Source: Chitinophaga pinensis (GTDB lineage Bacteria; Bacteroidota; Bacteroidia; Bacteroidales; GCA-2748055). From it: a DNA stretch of 40,476 bases. The position numbers and the translations under genes are program-made. Shown one piece after another: positions 1 through 9,145 of the stretch (positions are counted from its first letter, which is position 1; every line of letters starts with the position of its first letter). The stretch spans positions 1 through 40,476 of the forward strand of contig CAMAZH010000025.1 in NCBI GenBank assembly GCA_945863035.1, read 5' to 3'. The notes under the pieces were generated by a model. That model was given only the letters and a program-made list of their open reading frames with translations. It was not told where the DNA came from and searched no databases.

Positions 1-925
1 TCCCTTCGACTTGCCGAATGAAACAGCGTATTGCGAAACCTGTGCAGCTGCGGGGAGTCTTTTTTGGAATCACAGGATGTTCAGCATGACATCCGACACT
101 AAATACATGGACGTGTTAGAGACCACACTCTACAACGGATTTCTCTCAGGTGTTTCGCTGGACGGGAGCCGATTTTTCTATCCAAACCCGCTTGAATCAA
201 AAGGAAAATACGAGCGCAGCGAATGGTTCGGGGTTGCTTGCTGCCCCGGTAATATCGCCAGGGTCATTCCATCGATACCCAGGTATATCTACAGTAAAAA
301 TGAAAACTCCCTGTTTGTGAACCTGTTTATTGACAGCAAGGCCGAAACCTCCTTTTTCGGAAAAACTTTTAAGCTCGAACAGCAGACAAACTACCCATGG
401 GAAGGAAAAGTCAAAATACTGATTAATTCAGAAGAACCACAACAAATCGCCATCAGAATCAGGATCCCAGGCTGGAGCGCAGATGAATTTCTTCCCGGCG
501 GATTATATAAATATCTTTCCGGAAAGCCAAGCAATTTCTCGGTAACCGTCAATGGCGAAATCACAAAAAGCAGTTCAACGGATGTAATCGTTTTGGATCG
601 AAAATGGGAAAAGGATGATGTGATTGAAATCGAGTTCCCCATGGAGCCAAAATTTGTAATATCCGACGGACGAGTAGAAGGCAATTCGGGCAAAGTTGCA
701 ATTGTAAGAGGTCCCCTTGTGTATACCGCTGAAGGGATTGATAACCTCGGAACTGTTCAGAATATCCTCCTTAAAGAAGAAATGTCCCTTTCAAGTTCGT
801 TTGAAGAAGACCTTTTAGACGGGGTAACTGTCATCAACACCGGTAGTTTTCAATTTATCCCATACTATTCATGGGCAAACAGAGGCCTTTCCGACATGCG
901 CGTTTGGCTCCCCTTGGAGAAATAG
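1..925 (+). CDS. GH127-family beta-L-arabinofuranosidase, 3' part (5' end outside window)
   Basis: The reading frame is open from base 2, so this is the C-terminal part of a larger gene; an apparent TTG start at base 11 is not a real start. The visible ~307 residues carry the second half of the DUF1680/GH127 active site. A YCETC motif comes immediately at the start (bases ~29-43), where in characterised GH127 the Glu and second Cys bind zinc. An ACCPGN motif follows at bases ~236-253, where the first Cys of the CC pair is the nucleophile and the second binds zinc. The C-terminal beta-sandwich ends with the family-typical IPYYSWANRG and VWLPLEK. GH127 releases terminal beta-L-arabinofuranose. 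The acid/base Glu of the family should lie just upstream of the window. The gene ends 69 nt before the next one, so co-transcription is plausible. Family assignment is secure; substrate is inferred. Confidence 0.9.
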   Translation, partial: PFDLPNETAYCETCAAAGSLFWNHRMFSMTSDTKYMDVLETTLYNGFLSGVSLDGSRFFYPNPLESKGKYERSEWFGVACCPGNIARVIPSIPRYIYSKNENSLFVNLFIDSKAETSFFGKTFKLEQQTNYPWEGKVKILINSEEPQQIAIRIRIPGWSADEFLPGGLYKYLSGKPSNFSVTVNGEITKSSSTDVIVLDRKWEKDDVIEIEFPMEPKFVISDGRVEGNSGKVAIVRGPLVYTAEGIDNLGTVQNILLKEEMSLSSSFEEDLLDGVTVINTGSFQFIPYYSWANRGLSDMRVWLPLEK

Positions 926-994
926 CCTCTAAAATCTTTCAGGGAAAATTGAATTGAACCTTCTTCGGTAAGTCATTCACTAATACATAAAAAA

Positions 995-3763
995 ATGAGA
1001 CTCCTTCCCGTCTGCCTTTTTCTGTTCATCGCAGGTGCGTTCCAAATTTCAGCCCAAAACGCAATATCGATCTCAAACCCCAAACTAGAGTTAGGCTTTG
1101 ACCACCGAGGTTTAAAATCAATAATCTCCAAGGATGATGTTTTCAGAGCAAACGGGATCGCTGAAAACAGTCGGTTCGGAGATATCCGGATACGCTATAA
1201 AATTGCAGATGGCGACTGGCTTTTCAATTATTCAGGGAGCAGAAAACAAACATCCGACACTTTAAATAACAGGGTTATCTATACCGATTACGAAAAAGGC
1301 ATGTCTCTTCAAATGAGACAGGAATATACATTGGAGGAAAATTACCTCGATTGGTCGCTTCAGGTGGAAACGAAAATGGAGTTTCCGGTTGTAATCGGAG
1401 ACCTGATTATACCTTTTAAGTGGAACCAACCAGATGATGACCGACAGATAGACATTTTTGAAGACAGCTTTATAAAACACCATTTTATTTCCGGAGACGG
1501 TTCATTTCTATACTTTACAAAGCCATCCGGAAATCCGCCCTTTCTGCTGATCACCACCAAGCGGGGAACCCGATTGGAGTATTTCTCTTCAGCAGAAAAC
1601 TCAGGTTACCAAGTTCATATTTGTTCGGGTTTGTCAGGTCTGGATGAACAAAGGGGAACATGGAGACAGGAACACACATTTATTAATCTGGATGAGGAAG
1701 GTGGAAAAGACTCGAAAAAGGAGTACGGGCTGAAATTTCATTGGGCCAATTCGTACGACGAGATGCGAGCTATCCTGGTTCGCGAAGGCCTTTTCGATTT
1801 CAGGGTTGTTCCGGGCATGACACTCCCCTCAAACCTTTCGGCTAAATTCTCACTACATACAACAAACAAAATAGATTCAATTGTTCCCGAATTCCCTGAA
1901 TACACAGAACTCGAATTTCTGGGTGAAACACTTCCGGAGCATTTGGTCTATTCGGTTCGTTTTAAAAGGCTGGGAGAAAATAAACTTACAATTTACTACA
2001 ATGGGAGCGAAAAAACCTATCTGGAATTTTTCAGTTCAGAGCCACTGGAAACACTAATTAAAAAGCGGGCTGCCTTTATAACTGGCAATCAACAACATCG
2101 GGATTCCAGCAAATGGTACAATGGCCTTTACTCTGTTTATGACATGAAAAACAGTATCTTGCGAGGTCCCGACAATACCGACGGCTTTGATCATTGGTGG
2201 GGATACGTACTTGCCTGTGATGACCCGGCACTTTGCAAAGCCCCATATGTTGCAGCCAAGAATGTTTACTTCCCTGATGATAAGGAGATAGAAAGCGTGG
2301 AGTATTACCTTGAAAATTTTGTTTGGGGTGGCCTGCAAAGAACAGAAAATGAAACCCCCTACCCTTATGGCATTTACGGTACACCCAACTGGAAAGTATG
2401 CAGGGATCCGGAAGCGCGTGCAGGTGTAAACAATTACAATCTGGATAAAATGCATGTCTGGAGATCGTACGACTATCCGCACATGTTCATGCTTTATTAC
2501 CATATGTACCAGATTGCTAAATTCTATCCGGAGAAAGTGCATTATCTCGATGCAGAGTCTTATCTGGAAAGAGCGTATCAGACTGCACGTGCATATTGGA
2601 TATATCCTTATGAGATTTTACCCTGGTACGAGACTTACAAAACCGGTTGTTACAATGAACTTGTTGTTCTGGATATCATTAATGCCCTTAAGGAGGAGGG
2701 ACAAGCTGACAAAGCGGAATTTCTGACCGCAGAGTGGGAGAAAAAAGTCAAGTACTTTGTATATGACGATCCTTACCCCTATGGATCGGAATACAGTATC
2801 GACCGCACAGCCTTTGAATCCAGCTATGCACTGGCCAAATACGGAGCCATAACCGACATGCTCCCCGACTCCGCCTTATGGTACGACAAGAATTTCGATA
2901 AATGGTATTCCCACCCGGCAGTCTCGAGGCAGAAATCGCGCGAATTTATGCTGACCCAGCATAATGCGGGACTATCGGTTCGGGGTTGGCTCGAACCCAA
3001 ATATTTCCTGTTGGGCGCTGATGGTTCTGACGAACATTGTTTAAGCTATATGGCTTTGATGGGGGGCTGGTCGATTCTTGACTATGGAAAATTCTTTGCC
3101 GACAAGCCCTGGGACTGGCTTCAGCTCGGATATGCATCCTACCTGAGTTCATGGGCACTTATGAACACCGGCACCAAAGAATCCAATTATGGGTTCTGGT
3201 ATCCGGGGATTGAAAACGACGGGGCAATGGGATGGGCATTTATGTCTGCGAAATATGGGAGAGCCTGGATAAGAAAAGACATACCCAGAGGCGCTTGGAA
3301 TTATGATGGGGAAGCCGACCTTGGGTTAGGCGCAGCTTTCAGAATGGCGCAAACCGTTTTGTCAGATGACCCCGTTTTTGGATGGGTAGCTTATGGAGGA
3401 AGTCTGATTGAAACGAAAAAAGCTTTCTCGGTTATCCCTTTGGACGGTGTACGGACAAAATTTTCATTGATTACGGAGGCAATCCGAATGACTGTTTCTT
3501 TAAACCGCGATGCTTTCAAAGATTCTCAGCCGATTCTTGTTTCCAAATCACTCGACAAAGTCTCTTTCACAATTGAAAACACGACAGGAAATCCACATTA
3601 CACAAGATTGCAAATAGAATCATACCTCGATACCGATTTTACAGTAGTTCTCAATTCCAGGGAAATTCCGCTACTGGCTTCCGGGAACGGATATCTGTAT
3701 GCGGATTTGTATCTGAAATTGCCCGCGAATTCGGTCGAGATAAAAACATCAATAAAAAAGTAA
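995..3763 (+). CDS. Secreted DUF5695-like protein, putative (alpha/alpha)6 glycosidase
   Basis: This 922-aa protein has a clear type-I signal peptide (cleavage after ISA, about residue 20). I do not recognise a characterised family; it resembles the uncharacterised DUF5695 group from memory only. Residues ~22-340 look like beta-sandwich. Residues ~360-800 are rich in aromatics and helices, as in (alpha/alpha)6 glycosidases. It is a divergent paralogue of the protein at 33088-35856, also 922 aa. Shared blocks are VWGGLQ (443-448), RSYDYPH (490-496), YPYGSE (594-599), DGEADLG (771-777) and FGWVAYGG (795-802). The invariant acidic residues in these blocks (Glu599; Asp771, Asp775) are catalytic candidates, by inference only. 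It sits between a GH127 gene and the SusC/D operon, with a 289-nt gap downstream. Likely periplasmic. A carbohydrate-active role is likely from context; specificity is unknown. Confidence 0.7.
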   Translation: MRLLPVCLFLFIAGAFQISAQNAISISNPKLELGFDHRGLKSIISKDDVFRANGIAENSRFGDIRIRYKIADGDWLFNYSGSRKQTSDTLNNRVIYTDYEKGMSLQMRQEYTLEENYLDWSLQVETKMEFPVVIGDLIIPFKWNQPDDDRQIDIFEDSFIKHHFISGDGSFLYFTKPSGNPPFLLITTKRGTRLEYFSSAENSGYQVHICSGLSGLDEQRGTWRQEHTFINLDEEGGKDSKKEYGLKFHWANSYDEMRAILVREGLFDFRVVPGMTLPSNLSAKFSLHTTNKIDSIVPEFPEYTELEFLGETLPEHLVYSVRFKRLGENKLTIYYNGSEKTYLEFFSSEPLETLIKKRAAFITGNQQHRDSSKWYNGLYSVYDMKNSILRGPDNTDGFDHWWGYVLACDDPALCKAPYVAAKNVYFPDDKEIESVEYYLENFVWGGLQRTENETPYPYGIYGTPNWKVCRDPEARAGVNNYNLDKMHVWRSYDYPHMFMLYYHMYQIAKFYPEKVHYLDAESYLERAYQTARAYWIYPYEILPWYETYKTGCYNELVVLDIINALKEEGQADKAEFLTAEWEKKVKYFVYDDPYPYGSEYSIDRTAFESSYALAKYGAITDMLPDSALWYDKNFDKWYSHPAVSRQKSREFMLTQHNAGLSVRGWLEPKYFLLGADGSDEHCLSYMALMGGWSILDYGKFFADKPWDWLQLGYASYLSSWALMNTGTKESNYGFWYPGIENDGAMGWAFMSAKYGRAWIRKDIPRGAWNYDGEADLGLGAAFRMAQTVLSDDPVFGWVAYGGSLIETKKAFSVIPLDGVRTKFSLITEAIRMTVSLNRDAFKDSQPILVSKSLDKVSFTIENTTGNPHYTRLQIESYLDTDFTVVLNSREIPLLASGNGYLYADLYLKLPANSVEIKTSIKK

Positions 3764-4052
3764 AACTCAATGGGGCGAAAAACAAGCTTTATTTTCGAGT
3801 CTTAAAACCAAAACGGACATTATGAAAGTAATTTCCCTATTCGCTGTAACAACCTTATTTTCAGCAAACAATTAAAATTAATGAATAATTTTTCCATATA
3901 AATGACATGAATTTACCTGTGCTGACTAAAATCTTCTAGTTTAAGAATGGAAAAACTTATAAGGATTGTTCATTTTACCTTAACATTGATTTATGAAAAC
4001 TGCTACGTGTGATTAAAAAATAATACCTAATTATTACTCTAAACCTAAATCT
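3764..4052 (+). promoter_or_regulatory. 289-nt intergenic region, probable SusC/D operon control region
   Basis: This is the longest non-coding stretch in the window and lies directly upstream of the first SusC gene, where PUL promoters normally sit. It is AT-rich. TAACATTG at 3981-3988 matches five of six fixed bases of the Bacteroidota -7 consensus TAnnTTTG and would give a leader of about 55-60 nt. I found no convincing TTTG -33 element at the usual spacing, so the promoter call is weak. A 9-bp inverted repeat, TTTTTCCAT with ATGGAAAAA (about 50 nt apart, roughly 3888-3957), could be an operator or chance. No regulator gene is adjacent. Confidence 0.4.
3822..3875 (+). other. 17-codon mini-ORF resembling a signal-peptide start
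   Basis: Within the 289-nt gap, an ATG opens a 17-codon frame, MKVISLFAVTTLFSANN, then TAA. It has the Lys-plus-hydrophobic pattern of a Bacteroidota signal peptide ending in a plausible FSA cleavage site, but nothing follows in frame. It may be the remnant of a decayed secreted-protein gene, a short leader, or chance in AT-rich DNA. It lies 177 nt before the SusC1 start. Confidence 0.25.
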
Positions 4053-7000
4053 ATGAAAAGATTGAATTACGCCTCATGTCGAGGGATTCCTAAACAACTT
4101 AAACTTTTTAGTTTGAATACACTTTTATCAGTGTTTCTTCTATTCGTTGGTTCTTCAGTAGTTGCCCAGGAACGGCCGATTACAGGAACTGTTTACGATT
4201 CGGAAGGACAAGCGGTAATTGGCGGCACCATAGTTGTAAAGGGAACAACCAGAGGAACCATTACGGATGTTTCCGGAAAGTTCACGATTAACGCCTCCCC
4301 AAATGAAACTCTGCTGGTTTCTTTTGTGGGTTTAAAAACTCAGGAAATTCCTGTCGGGGCACAAACAATAATTAATGTTACCTTAACCCAGGAAACCGAG
4401 TCGATGGAGGAGGTTGTTGTTGTTGGGTATGGCGTACAGAAGAAAGAATCGGTTGTTGGAGCTATTTCACAAGTCTCCGGAGATAAACTCAAATCGATTA
4501 AAATGGGTGGAAGTATGGAGAATAGTCTTCAAGGGAAATTGCCCGGGTTGACGATTATCATGACCGACCCGACGCCAGGTGAGGAAGCTTTGGGTGGCTA
4601 TTATGCTGCATCTCCTATCCAAATGGCCATCAGGGGTAACTCTTCCATGGGAAGCAACACCCCGCTTATTATTGTTGATGGTGTCGAGAGACCTTTCTCG
4701 AACATTGACCCTAATGAGGTTGCTTCGATTTCAATCCTGAAAGATGCTTCCGCAACTGCGGTTTACGGTGTGAAAGGTGCAAACGGAGTTATCATCGTTA
4801 ATACAAAAAGAGGGCGTACAGGAGCCGTTGAGTTGGATTTCTCCACCTCTCTCTCCGTAAAAACCCCTGTAATGCTTCCTGAATATATGAATGCCTACGA
4901 AACAATGCTTTTACGAAACGAAGCATGGGCAAACGACGGCTTATGGAACAAGATTGTTTCGGATGAGGTTCTCGAACATTACAGAACTCAGGATCAACCT
5001 TATTTATATCCCGATTTCGACTGGATGGATTACTATTTTGAACCCGGTTTCGATCAGAACTATAACCTGAACGCAAGGGGCGGAAACGATTTTGTTCAGT
5101 ATTTTGTGTCTTTGGGATTTCTGAATGAAGGAGATGTTTGGGCTGTGGGAAATGATTTCCCTTACGATTACGATAAGAAGAATGCCCACTACTGGCACAA
5201 GAGGTATAACTTCAGAAACAATTTGGATTTCAACCTCTCCAAAACAACAAAATTATCCATAAACCTTGGGGGTAACGTTAAGTCATGGGGTAAACCTCAG
5301 GACTGGTTCACTCAGGAGCAGTGGTTCGAGCCTGTAACCGTTATGCCCTTCTACCCGCAGGAAGCAATTGAGCAGTATCCCGACAATTTGATACCCTACA
5401 ACCAAACAGGTGTAAGACCCATGATCAATACCTCACAAGGTGAGGTTAGGCTGCACTGGATTGGTGGCAGAGGTTTTTATCGCAACAAAGCGAACGAACT
5501 GAATAATGATATCAGGTTAAACCAGGATTTGGGATTTATTACTCCGGGCTTGACTTCTTCAATTCTTTATTCGTACAACACATCGGTTATTTACCAAAAG
5601 GATTACTTTCTACCTGCATACTATGGCTATTACCTTGATCCTGTAACTCAGGAATGGTCGAGGTATAATGCCGGCGCAGCGGAAGATCTTGACACACCCC
5701 AACCCCCGCTTCAGGTAAACAATAATGATAACATTTTCCAGGGATGGAGAAGTCATTATTACGAAGGCAATCTATCCTATGTACGGAGTTTCAAAAAACA
5801 CAATGTTTCCGGAATGGGTGTATTTAGCCGCCGCCAGTCGCGCGGTATTGTCGACTTTCCTCATTATGAGGAAAACTGGGTGGGTAGGGCCACATATAAC
5901 TTCGACGAAAGATATTTTCTCGAGGGAAGTATAGCCTACACCGGATCCGAGAAATTTGCTCCTGGTCTCCGTTTCGGAACATTCCCTGCATTTGCGGGTG
6001 GATGGGTGATTTCTAACGAGGCGTTTTTTGAAGCCCTCAAAGAGAAAATCAATCTGATGAAATTCAGGTATTCATATGGTAAGGTCGGCAGCGATGCAGG
6101 TATAGATCGTTGGTTATACTCATCCGAGTTTACTGGTGGGGCCGGAGGTGTAAGCTTTGGTTTCCCGAATGTGAATTACCCTTTCATTCAGGAAGGTACT
6201 ATTCCTGTTCTTGACGCAACATGGGAAACCGCTCTTAAACAGAACGTCGGGATGGAACTGGGCTTTTTCCAAAACCTCTTCACGCTGACCGTTGACCTAT
6301 TTAACGAAACCAGGGAAAACGTTTTACAGTCAAGAAGACGTGTTCCCTCCTGGGTTGGGGTTTCAGCTATACAAGGGAATATCGGTTCGATAAAAAGCCA
6401 GGGTGTGGAAATCGAGCTCGGAATTACCAAGTACATTGGCAACAACGCATATTTCATGGCCAATGGGAACATTTCAGCATCAGAAAACAGGGTTCTTTAT
6501 TATGATGAGCCGGAAGGAATGCCTTTTAACCTGAAAGCGGAAGGAAAACCAGTTGATATCGCAAGATTGATGGATTCCTACACTCCAACTACAGGAATTG
6601 TCCATACCGGATTTTATCAGGATTTTGACGAACTGTTTATATGGCCTACTGCTGCTGGTGGAAACCCAATTGTCGGGGATTTGAAATTCCTCGATTTCAA
6701 TGGCGATGGCAACGTGGATGCACAGGATCGGGTTGTGGCAAAAGATCCCTCTACCCCCAATGTAACATGGAATCTACAATTGGGTGGCGGATTTAAAAAA
6801 CTTTCATTTGATGTCAGTTTTTATGGTATCAGTGCTACTCAAAGGCCTTTGCGCCAGGGTGGGATGTTTTATCTGTATCCCTTCAGTCAGAACAAGGATA
6901 ACGCATTCACAGCTCATGCAAACCATTGGACTCCTGATAACACAAATCCGGAATTCCCCTCTGTACATGCTGTTGCAGATAACCAGTACAACTACCAGAT

Positions 7001-7250
7001 TAGCGATTTCTCTATGATTGCCGGTAAGTATGTCCGCTTGAGAAATGCCAGGGTCAATTACAATTTGGACCTGAACGCCATGAAAAAAGTTGGCGTTTCG
7101 AAACTCGAACTGAGTTTGATCGGCACAAACCTTTGGACTTGGAAAGAACTGGGTTGGGGCGGTGATCCTGAAGGTTTTAACATGGGCGTTGACTTTGGTG
7201 CGTATCCACAGCTTAAGCGTTTCACTTTGGAAATCCGGGCAACATTCTAA
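4053..7250 (+). CDS. susC: SusC/RagA-family TonB-dependent outer-membrane transporter (SusC1)
   Basis: This 1065-aa protein imports oligosaccharides across the outer membrane using TonB/ExbBD energy and works as a complex with its SusD lid. After a signal peptide (cleavage near VVAQ, ~residue 38) comes a carboxypeptidase-regulatory-like beta-sandwich (GTVYDSEGQAVIGGTIVVKG, ~45-64). A canonical SusC TonB-box region, MEEVVVVGYG, follows, then a plug domain with IIVDGVERP, SISILKDASATAVYG and GANGVIIVNTKRG. The rest is a ~800-residue beta-barrel ending in RFTLEIRATF with the terminal Phe expected for BAM recognition. No N-terminal STN domain is visible, so ECF sigma/anti-sigma signalling through this protein is unlikely. 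The start at ATG 4053 precedes a good signal peptide. SusD1 begins 17 nt after its stop. Confidence 0.97.
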   Translation: MKRLNYASCRGIPKQLKLFSLNTLLSVFLLFVGSSVVAQERPITGTVYDSEGQAVIGGTIVVKGTTRGTITDVSGKFTINASPNETLLVSFVGLKTQEIPVGAQTIINVTLTQETESMEEVVVVGYGVQKKESVVGAISQVSGDKLKSIKMGGSMENSLQGKLPGLTIIMTDPTPGEEALGGYYAASPIQMAIRGNSSMGSNTPLIIVDGVERPFSNIDPNEVASISILKDASATAVYGVKGANGVIIVNTKRGRTGAVELDFSTSLSVKTPVMLPEYMNAYETMLLRNEAWANDGLWNKIVSDEVLEHYRTQDQPYLYPDFDWMDYYFEPGFDQNYNLNARGGNDFVQYFVSLGFLNEGDVWAVGNDFPYDYDKKNAHYWHKRYNFRNNLDFNLSKTTKLSINLGGNVKSWGKPQDWFTQEQWFEPVTVMPFYPQEAIEQYPDNLIPYNQTGVRPMINTSQGEVRLHWIGGRGFYRNKANELNNDIRLNQDLGFITPGLTSSILYSYNTSVIYQKDYFLPAYYGYYLDPVTQEWSRYNAGAAEDLDTPQPPLQVNNNDNIFQGWRSHYYEGNLSYVRSFKKHNVSGMGVFSRRQSRGIVDFPHYEENWVGRATYNFDERYFLEGSIAYTGSEKFAPGLRFGTFPAFAGGWVISNEAFFEALKEKINLMKFRYSYGKVGSDAGIDRWLYSSEFTGGAGGVSFGFPNVNYPFIQEGTIPVLDATWETALKQNVGMELGFFQNLFTLTVDLFNETRENVLQSRRRVPSWVGVSAIQGNIGSIKSQGVEIELGITKYIGNNAYFMANGNISASENRVLYYDEPEGMPFNLKAEGKPVDIARLMDSYTPTTGIVHTGFYQDFDELFIWPTAAGGNPIVGDLKFLDFNGDGNVDAQDRVVAKDPSTPNVTWNLQLGGGFKKLSFDVSFYGISATQRPLRQGGMFYLYPFSQNKDNAFTAHANHWTPDNTNPEFPSVHAVADNQYNYQISDFSMIAGKYVRLRNARVNYNLDLNAMKKVGVSKLELSLIGTNLWTWKELGWGGDPEGFNMGVDFGAYPQLKRFTLEIRATF

Positions 7251-7267
7251 CGATAAAAAATATTAAC

Positions 7268-9025
7268 ATGAAAAAGATATTATTATTTCTATCATTTGTG
7301 ATAGTTCTCGGGGGGTGCGAAGAGTACCTCGACAAGATAGAGGACTCTGCCGGTATGACCGGGGAAGACGTTTACACTGACTATTTGAATTTCCGGAAAT
7401 TTGAAGACCGGATGTATAAGGATATGCACAATTATTTAAGTGCAGGCGATTACACATTTATTGCAGCCTTGTGTGATGAAGGCTTTCTCGGACCGGGTTG
7501 GGAAACCATGCCCACGGCTCAGAAAGGTGACTGGATCAGATCATACACCACAGGACAGGCTCTACAGTTTTATGGTGTGTGGAGATCGTGGGAAAGCATC
7601 CGTATTGCCAATCTTTCCCTTGAGAATCTGCACAGGCTCAAGAATGCCACGGAACAGGAAACCAATGAACTCAAAGGTCAGGCTCATTTCATGCGTGCCT
7701 GGTATTATTACGAGTTCTTAAAGAGACAGGGTGGTTTGCCTTATGTGACTTTCTCATTCAAGGGAAGCGACAATTTCGCACTGCCCAGGCTCAGTTTTCA
7801 TGAAACAGCACTGTTAATTGCTGCCGATTGCGACACCGCAGCAGCGCTGTTGCCAGAAAGATGGGATATCCAAAACATGGGAAGGCCTGAAAAAGGCGCC
7901 GCCATGGCGGTCAAAGCCTCTGCACTGTTATATAGCGCAAGCCCGACCAACAACCCCGAAAACGATCCCGCTAAATGGAAACTGGCAGCGGAAGCTTCAT
8001 GGAACCTTTTAAGCACCTTGGGACCCGAAGGGAACGGCCGATACAAACTTCTTGAATCGAATGGAACCGACGAGGTTTCTTATATGATCCCCACTGCAGA
8101 CGATACTACCTATCAGACGGTTAGTTTCCCCAGTGGATACGACAGCATATTTTTATACCTTCCTTACCACGACGAGATCATCTGGGAAAATTACCCTGCC
8201 ATCAACGACGGGGGTTTGTATTCGGTATATACTGTTCCTAGCATCTCGAATGCAGGCGTTATCCAGGGATTCACACCATCTGCGAATTTCATTGATCAAT
8301 ACGAGACAGGTAACGGACTGGCTATTGGGGACGATCCCTCCTTCAATTCTCAAAACCCCTATGTAAACAGGGATCCGAGATTCTATCATTCCATATTGTT
8401 TAATGGAGAAAGGTGGACAAGCAAAACCGACAAATACCTGGAACTTTATGAAGGGGGCTCCGAAAGGAAAGCAACTCCATACAATGCGTATTCCGGATAT
8501 ATGGCACGCAAATTCTGGGGCAGAAATGTCGACCAATGGTCAGGTTCCCGTTCCCCTTACAATCACGTGATTTACTTCCGCCTTGCCGACATCCTGCTTC
8601 AGTACGCAGAAGCTGCCAATGAACTTGGTGGTCCAAACTACACTCTTCCGGGAGCAAGCATGAGCGCCGTTGATGCGCTCAATGAGGTAAGAAGACGCGT
8701 GAAAATGCCGGAGGTAAATTCAAGATACCTTTCCAGCACGGCTGCATTAAGAGAAAGAATTAAAAATGAAAGAGCTGTTGAACTCTTCCTTGAAGGCAGT
8801 CGGTTTTTCGACCTTTCCCGTTGGGGCGATGCTCACAAAATGGAACACAAGCAGCTTTTTGCAGATGAGTTTACCTTAAACCCAACAGCCCCAACCGGCT
8901 ATAACATCAATCGCGCTTCCATTCCATTTGCAACCTATACCTTCGAACAGAAGCATTACAGATGGCCAATACCCTTGAAAGATGCATTAATGTTCAAAGA
9001 GTTTAAACAAAACCCGGGATGGTAA
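7268..9025 (+). CDS. susD: SusD/RagB-family nutrient-binding outer-membrane lipoprotein (SusD1)
   Basis: This 585-aa partner of SusC1 is expected to sit as a hinged lid over the transporter and capture glycan on the cell surface. The N-terminus is a lipoprotein signal with lipobox VLGGC followed by EEYLD; acidic residues right after the Cys match Bacteroidota surface-export signals. SusD hallmarks are visible: FMRAWYYYEFLKRQGGLPYV (TPR-like helices), RLADILLQYAEAANELGG, ALNEVRRR, and near the C-terminus RAVELFLEGSRFFDLSRWGD, with the end NPGW. Length is normal for the family. It is coupled to SusC1 (17-nt gap) and followed by a 120-nt gap holding a perfect inverted repeat before the second SusC. 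Confidence 0.97.
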   Translation: MKKILLFLSFVIVLGGCEEYLDKIEDSAGMTGEDVYTDYLNFRKFEDRMYKDMHNYLSAGDYTFIAALCDEGFLGPGWETMPTAQKGDWIRSYTTGQALQFYGVWRSWESIRIANLSLENLHRLKNATEQETNELKGQAHFMRAWYYYEFLKRQGGLPYVTFSFKGSDNFALPRLSFHETALLIAADCDTAAALLPERWDIQNMGRPEKGAAMAVKASALLYSASPTNNPENDPAKWKLAAEASWNLLSTLGPEGNGRYKLLESNGTDEVSYMIPTADDTTYQTVSFPSGYDSIFLYLPYHDEIIWENYPAINDGGLYSVYTVPSISNAGVIQGFTPSANFIDQYETGNGLAIGDDPSFNSQNPYVNRDPRFYHSILFNGERWTSKTDKYLELYEGGSERKATPYNAYSGYMARKFWGRNVDQWSGSRSPYNHVIYFRLADILLQYAEAANELGGPNYTLPGASMSAVDALNEVRRRVKMPEVNSRYLSSTAALRERIKNERAVELFLEGSRFFDLSRWGDAHKMEHKQLFADEFTLNPTAPTGYNINRASIPFATYTFEQKHYRWPIPLKDALMFKEFKQNPGW

Positions 9026-9062
9026 GCCCTTTCGCATAACGGCAATTACTATATAATTATGA

Positions 9063-9119
9063 AACCTCCATTTAACAGTATCCTTAAATTGAAAAATAAG
9101 AGTCCATTAAATGGAGGTT
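9063..9119 (+). promoter_or_regulatory. 13-bp perfect inverted repeat (hairpin) between SusD1 and SusC2
   Basis: AACCTCCATTTAA (9063-9075) is the exact reverse complement of TTAAATGGAGGTT (9107-9119), with a 31-nt loop. No U-tract follows, so it is not a classical intrinsic terminator. It lies between the two SusC/D pairs, 38 nt after the SusD1 stop and 26 nt before the SusC2 start. Possible roles are an RNA-processing or stability element that sets the relative amounts of the two pairs, or a protein-binding palindrome. Confidence 0.65.
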
Positions 9120-9145
9120 CCATCATCCCACTAAAAAATAATTAT

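Noticed and set aside
2054-2542. Long minus-strand ORF (162 codons) opposite the first DUF5695-like gene
   Set aside because: It lies wholly within a well-supported plus-strand gene, and its translation has no recognisable domain or credible start context. The same holds for the other minus-strand frames, e.g. 21313-21804 and 38524-39000.
3776-3797. Possible terminator CGAAAA...TTTTCG after the first DUF5695-like gene
   Set aside because: The stem is only 6 bp and mostly A-T, with mismatches inside; too weak to call.
9059-9145. N-terminal extension of SusC2 from ATG 9059
   Set aside because: It would place 29 polar residues before an ordinary signal peptide and is encoded across the hairpin; ATG 9146/9149 is the better start.
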